Assembly: GCF_002355395.1 (NCBI RefSeq)
Contig: NZ_AP017315.1
Span: 930,001 to 994,000 of the forward strand
Origin: Microcella alkaliphila
Lineage (GTDB): Bacteria > Actinomycetota > Actinomycetes > Actinomycetales > Microbacteriaceae
DNA length: 64,000 nucleotides
Direction of reading: 5' to 3'
Numbering within the stretch: position 1 is the stretch's first letter; each line of letters begins with the position of its first letter. Below, in pieces: positions 61,002-64,000 of this stretch. A program made the position numbers and the translations under genes. A model generated the notes under the pieces. That model saw only the letters and a program-made list of their open reading frames with translations. It was not told the origin of the DNA and searched no databases.

Positions 61002-61670
61002 ATGTCTGACACGGTCGCCACCACCGTCACCGACGACTACCTGAAGACGATCTGCCAGCACACCGAGTGGCAGCCCGAGCCGATCACGCCGAGCCAGCTT
61101 GCCGTCGCCCTCGCCCTTGCCCCCTCGAGCGTGACCGAGATGGTGAAGAAGCTCGCCGCCGCCGGGCTCGTCGACCACCGGCCGTACGGCGCGATCACGC
61201 TGACCGACGCCGGCCGCGCCCGCGCCCTCGCGATGCTGCGCCGCCATCGCCTCATCGAGACGTGGCTCGTCGAGCGGCACGACTACGGCTGGGACGAGGT
61301 GCACGACGAGGCCGAGGTCCTCGAGCACGCCCTCAGCGACCGCCTGCTCGACCGCATCGACGCGGAGCTCGGACACCCGACGCGCGACCCGCACGGCGAC
61401 CTGATTCCTCGCAAAGACGGCACGATCATCCGGCCTGACGCGGTGCGCCTCGACCAGGCGCCACCTGGAACGACGGGGGCGGTCGTGCGCATCAGCGACC
61501 GCGACCCCGACGTGCTGCGCGTGCTCGACCGGTTGGCATTGACCCTGGATGAACGCGTCCGGGTCGGCGACGACCGGTCGCCCGCCGCGGGGGTCGCCCT
61601 CGTGCGCGCGTCGGGCTCGACGATCGTCGTCGACCCCGCCGTTACGCGAGCCGTGTGGCTCGCCGTCTAG
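61002..61670 (+). CDS. DtxR/MntR-family metal-dependent repressor
   Basis: 222 residues. Winged helix ITPSQLAVALALAPSSVTEM, dimerisation/metal domain RRHRLIETWLVERHDYGWDEVHDEAEVLEH with the metal-binding His/Glu/Asp set, and a C-terminal SH3-like FeoA domain. Iron- or manganese-responsive control is expected; target genes are not visible here. TAAGGT lies 7 nt before the ATG. Confidence 0.94.
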   Translation: MSDTVATTVTDDYLKTICQHTEWQPEPITPSQLAVALALAPSSVTEMVKKLAAAGLVDHRPYGAITLTDAGRARALAMLRRHRLIETWLVERHDYGWDEVHDEAEVLEHALSDRLLDRIDAELGHPTRDPHGDLIPRKDGTIIRPDAVRLDQAPPGTTGAVVRISDRDPDVLRVLDRLALTLDERVRVGDDRSPAAGVALVRASGSTIVVDPAVTRAVWLAV

Positions 61671-61679
61671 GGTCGAACG

Positions 61680-62654
61680 CTACCGCGAGTCGCCCACCGT
61701 AGGAATCGAATCAGTCGACGGGTCGCTGACGACGTCCTCCGACATGAGCTTGCGCGCCACCAACATTCGCTCAAGGGCGATCAGTGCAAGGATCACCACC
61801 GCACCGATTACAGCCAAGCCAATCATGATTGGCCAGTTCGACTCGGCGGGCAGAACTGACCCGTCATCTTCCTGCCACGGCCACAGCGCGCGCAGGGAGC
61901 CGAGCATGAGGCCCGTGATTACGATGAGCGTGACGCGGCGTTTTTTCGCGAGCAGCCACTGCAGGCCAGAAACGAAAACGCCGAGGCCGAGGATCGCGCC
62001 CAGGATGAACGTGCCCAGGTACGCGAGGTCGCGGTCGTTGACCGCGGCGAGCGTCGGCGCGTACATGCCGACGGTCAGCAGGAGGTACGATCCCGAGACA
62101 CCGGGCAGCACGAGCGCGCAGATCGCGACGGCGGCCGAGATCAGGATCACGAAGAACGTCGGGTCCTGGTCGGGTGCCCTCGGGATGTCGGTCAGGAGGA
62201 ACGCGAATGCGGCGCCTGCCGCGGCGATGAGGTACTCGTGCGCCTTCCAACGGCCGCCGACCATGCGAATCGGCACGATGAGGGACGCGACAATCAGCCC
62301 GAAGAACACCGCGCGGGTTTCGGTCGGATGCTCGTCAAGCAGCGGCGCGATGAGGGCGGCTCCGACGAGAATCGCCGCGAGCATCCCGATGCCGATGGGA
62401 AGTACGGCCGCCCAGTGCACCTTGCCGAAGTGGGCGCGGGCGCCGGCGGTACCGCGCCCGCGCAGCCCGTCGCTGACGAGTCGAGCGACGCCGCGAGCGA
62501 GATGGCCTGCCCCGTCAATCAGGGTGTCGTAGACGCCGACGATCAGGGCAACTGTGCCACCCGAAATGCCCGGCACGACCTCGGCGAACCCGATGAGCGA
62601 GCCGCGTGCGGCGTCGAGGATGGAGCGCGCTGCAGCGCGGGGCGTGATGCTCAC
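61680..62654 (-). CDS. DUF368 membrane protein, PopT-type undecaprenyl-phosphate translocase
   Basis: 324 residues with 8-9 transmembrane helices. The signature GSLIGFAEVVPGISGGTVAL and the internal repeat VLPGVSGSYLLLTVGMY are the DUF368 hallmarks. DUF368 proteins (PopT) have been reported to return undecaprenyl phosphate across the membrane for peptidoglycan and wall polymer synthesis. The start overlaps the stop of the DedA gene by 4 nt, so the two are translated as a unit. Confidence 0.92.
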   Translation of the reverse strand: MSITPRAAARSILDAARGSLIGFAEVVPGISGGTVALIVGVYDTLIDGAGHLARGVARLVSDGLRGRGTAGARAHFGKVHWAAVLPIGIGMLAAILVGAALIAPLLDEHPTETRAVFFGLIVASLIVPIRMVGGRWKAHEYLIAAAGAAFAFLLTDIPRAPDQDPTFFVILISAAVAICALVLPGVSGSYLLLTVGMYAPTLAAVNDRDLAYLGTFILGAILGLGVFVSGLQWLLAKKRRVTLIVITGLMLGSLRALWPWQEDDGSVLPAESNWPIMIGLAVIGAVVILALIALERMLVARKLMSEDVVSDPSTDSIPTVGDSR

Positions 62655-63457
62655 AGAGGGTAGTTTTCCTTCTCGTGCTTGCCGTCGTGCGGTCCCACGC
62701 CGTAGCTCGGAGCTGTCGTGGCCGGTTCCGTCGCCTCGTGGCGGCCATCGTGGACGGGCTCGTCAACCCAGATCTCGACGGGGGGCAGTTCAACACCGGC
62801 GCGTTCCAGCTCGTCTTCGATTTTCTGCTGATGCCGCTCGTGGGACCAGTGGTACGCGATGCCGATGAGCACGATGCCCACGATGACCAGCAGGACGATG
62901 TCGATGTAGGCGATCACCCAGTCGGCAACGCCGGGAATCTGGGCGATGCCGTAGCCGAGCAGCGGAAGGCCGGTGCCCCAGAGAATCGCGCCGATCGTGT
63001 CGAAGAAGAAGAAACGCCGGTAGGGCATCCGGCCGACACCCGCGGCAACCGGGGCGATGGTGCGCACGACGGCGATGAAGCGCGCGATCGTGATCGCGAA
63101 TCCGCCGTAGCGCAGGAAAAACGCCTCGGTGCGGGCGACGCTGCGTTTCGAGAAGAACCCTGCCTGCTTGCGGTTGAAGATTGGCGGGCCGACCTTGCGC
63201 CCGATCAGGTAGCCGAGGTTGTCGCCGGCCATCGTCGACAGGGTGATCGCCAGCGCCACCAGCCAGATGGGCTGGGGGATCACGTCGGTGAACGTCAATA
63301 CACCCGTCAAGATCAGCAGGGTGTCGCCGGGCAACAGAAAGCCGATGAGCAGCCCCGTCTCAACGAATACGATGCCGCAGACGATGATCAGCGCCCAGGG
63401 GCCAGCGTCGCGAATCAGCGACTCGACATCGAACAGTCCGATGTCCATGGGCAACAT
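62651..63457 (-). CDS. DedA-family membrane protein, UptA-type
   Basis: 268 residues from the ATG at 63457, which has GGAG 7 nt upstream. DedA/SNARE-associated core: VFVETGLLIGFLLPGDTLLIL, AGDNLGYLIGRKVG, RYGGFAITIARFIAVVRTIAPVAAGVG with the conserved acidic and basic residues, then FFFFDTIGAILW. The C-terminal 60 residues are a soluble acidic tail. DedA members (UptA) were reported as undecaprenyl-phosphate translocases. First gene of the DedA-DUF368 operon. Confidence 0.92.
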   Translation of the reverse strand: MLPMDIGLFDVESLIRDAGPWALIIVCGIVFVETGLLIGFLLPGDTLLILTGVLTFTDVIPQPIWLVALAITLSTMAGDNLGYLIGRKVGPPIFNRKQAGFFSKRSVARTEAFFLRYGGFAITIARFIAVVRTIAPVAAGVGRMPYRRFFFFDTIGAILWGTGLPLLGYGIAQIPGVADWVIAYIDIVLLVIVGIVLIGIAYHWSHERHQQKIEDELERAGVELPPVEIWVDEPVHDGRHEATEPATTAPSYGVGPHDGKHEKENYPL

Positions 63458-63590
63458 GGCGACTCCAGCGGTGCGGGGCAAGGGGTTCAGCGTATCGCCG
63501 CGCGGGCGTCCCGCCTATCCGGGGTGGTGATCGTTGACCCTCCGTTACCCCTGGATATGGTGGACGCGACCGGAAGGACGCCTCCCGCCG

Positions 63591-64000
63591 ATGCTCGCTG
63601 TGCTCGCCGCGTTGCCCGTGCTCGCCGTTCTCGTGCTCATGACGGTGGTCGGCTGGTCGGCTGCGCGGGCCGGGCTGGTTACCGCCGCCGCGACGCTCGT
63701 GCTGGCCGTCGTCGGCTTCGGCTTCGGGGTGGGCGAGGATGCCGACCCGGGGCTCGCCTGGTCGCTCACCGGCGTCGTCGCCGAGGCGGGCTTCATCGCG
63801 CTCACGATCATCGGCATCATCGGCCCGGCGCTCGGTATTCACGTGCTGCAACGCTCGACCGGCGCCGCGGCTCGCCTGCGATTGGCGCTCGCCGTGCTGC
63901 ACCCCGACCCGCGGCTCGGGGCCCTGCTCGTCGCCTGGTTCTTCGCACTGTTCTTGGAGGGTGCGGCGGGTTTCGGCACGCCGATTGCCCTGGCGGCGCC
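63591..64000 (+). CDS. L-lactate permease family transporter, 3' end beyond window
   Basis: Reads MLAVLAALPVLAVLVLMTVV from the ATG at 63591 and stays open to the last base (136 codons plus). The family motif FLEGAAGFGTPIALAA is at the very end, preceded by ALTIIGIIGPALGIHVLQ. LctP-type proteins are proton-coupled importers of lactate or glycolate with about 13 helices. GGAAGGA lies about 12 nt upstream. Confidence 0.9.
   Translation, partial: MLAVLAALPVLAVLVLMTVVGWSAARAGLVTAAATLVLAVVGFGFGVGEDADPGLAWSLTGVVAEAGFIALTIIGIIGPALGIHVLQRSTGAAARLRLALAVLHPDPRLGALLVAWFFALFLEGAAGFGTPIALAA

Overview
The window is high-GC actinobacterial DNA, most likely from a member of the Microbacteriaceae. The evidence is the strong G/C third-position bias, the frequent GTG starts, and the gene order leuC-leuD-murA-plsC-gpsA-...-ddl-DUF3515-thiL-rsmD-recG-coaD followed by yceD-rpmF-rnc-mutM and smc, which is typical of Micrococcales. 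Many genes have a TAnnnT -10 box 6-10 nt before the start codon and no Shine-Dalgarno sequence, so leaderless transcription appears common. I cannot name a species.

Layout. 1-9.0 kb: the end of a peptide-type ABC ATPase gene, typA, a lipoprotein, an FAH-family hydrolase, an MFS transporter behind a CsoR-like palindrome, gltX, a membrane cytochrome b-like protein and an unknown membrane-anchored protein. 9.05-16.5 kb: a genomic island in the 3' end of a tRNA-Gln(CTG) gene, bounded by a perfect 35-bp repeat (9088-9122 and 16491-16525). It holds an IS3 remnant split by a complete IS30 element, two AbiE-like type IV toxin-antitoxin modules, and a pRiA4b ORF-3 family gene. It has no integrase. 16.5-22.3 kb: the original tRNA terminator, ppx/gppA, a ParE/RelE-type module, an ASCH-domain protein, a frameshifted nitroreductase, a MazEF-type module, a metallo-beta-lactamase-fold protein divergent from a CsoR-family repressor, a lipid kinase and tRNA-Glu. 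22.3-39 kb: leucine biosynthesis, peptidoglycan precursor and phospholipid genes (murA, plsC, gpsA, a membrane-tethered MurF-like ligase, ddl), then thiL, rsmD, recG and coaD. 39-47 kb: a DoxX-like protein, a moxR-DUF58-transglutaminase operon, DUF402, a broken photolyase and a class III aminotransferase. 47-55 kb: yceD-rpmF-rnc-mutM, a GNAT protein and smc. 55-64 kb: a small lipoprotein, nicotinate phosphoribosyltransferase, a second broken photolyase, murI-rph-rdgB, a DtxR-family regulator, a DUF368-DedA operon (two undecaprenyl-phosphate translocase families side by side), and the start of a lactate permease gene.

Main points for a second look: (1) the island, with two type IV toxin-antitoxin modules each preceded by a striking inverted repeat; (2) five genes between 40.5 and 57.6 kb that each lack a block normally present in the family (moxR, DUF58, two photolyases, GNAT), which means either gene decay or assembly dropout; (3) the DUF368/DedA gene pair; (4) a dispersed intergenic repeat family at 32.8, 50.0 and 58.7 kb. 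All family assignments are from reading the sequences. No database search was run.
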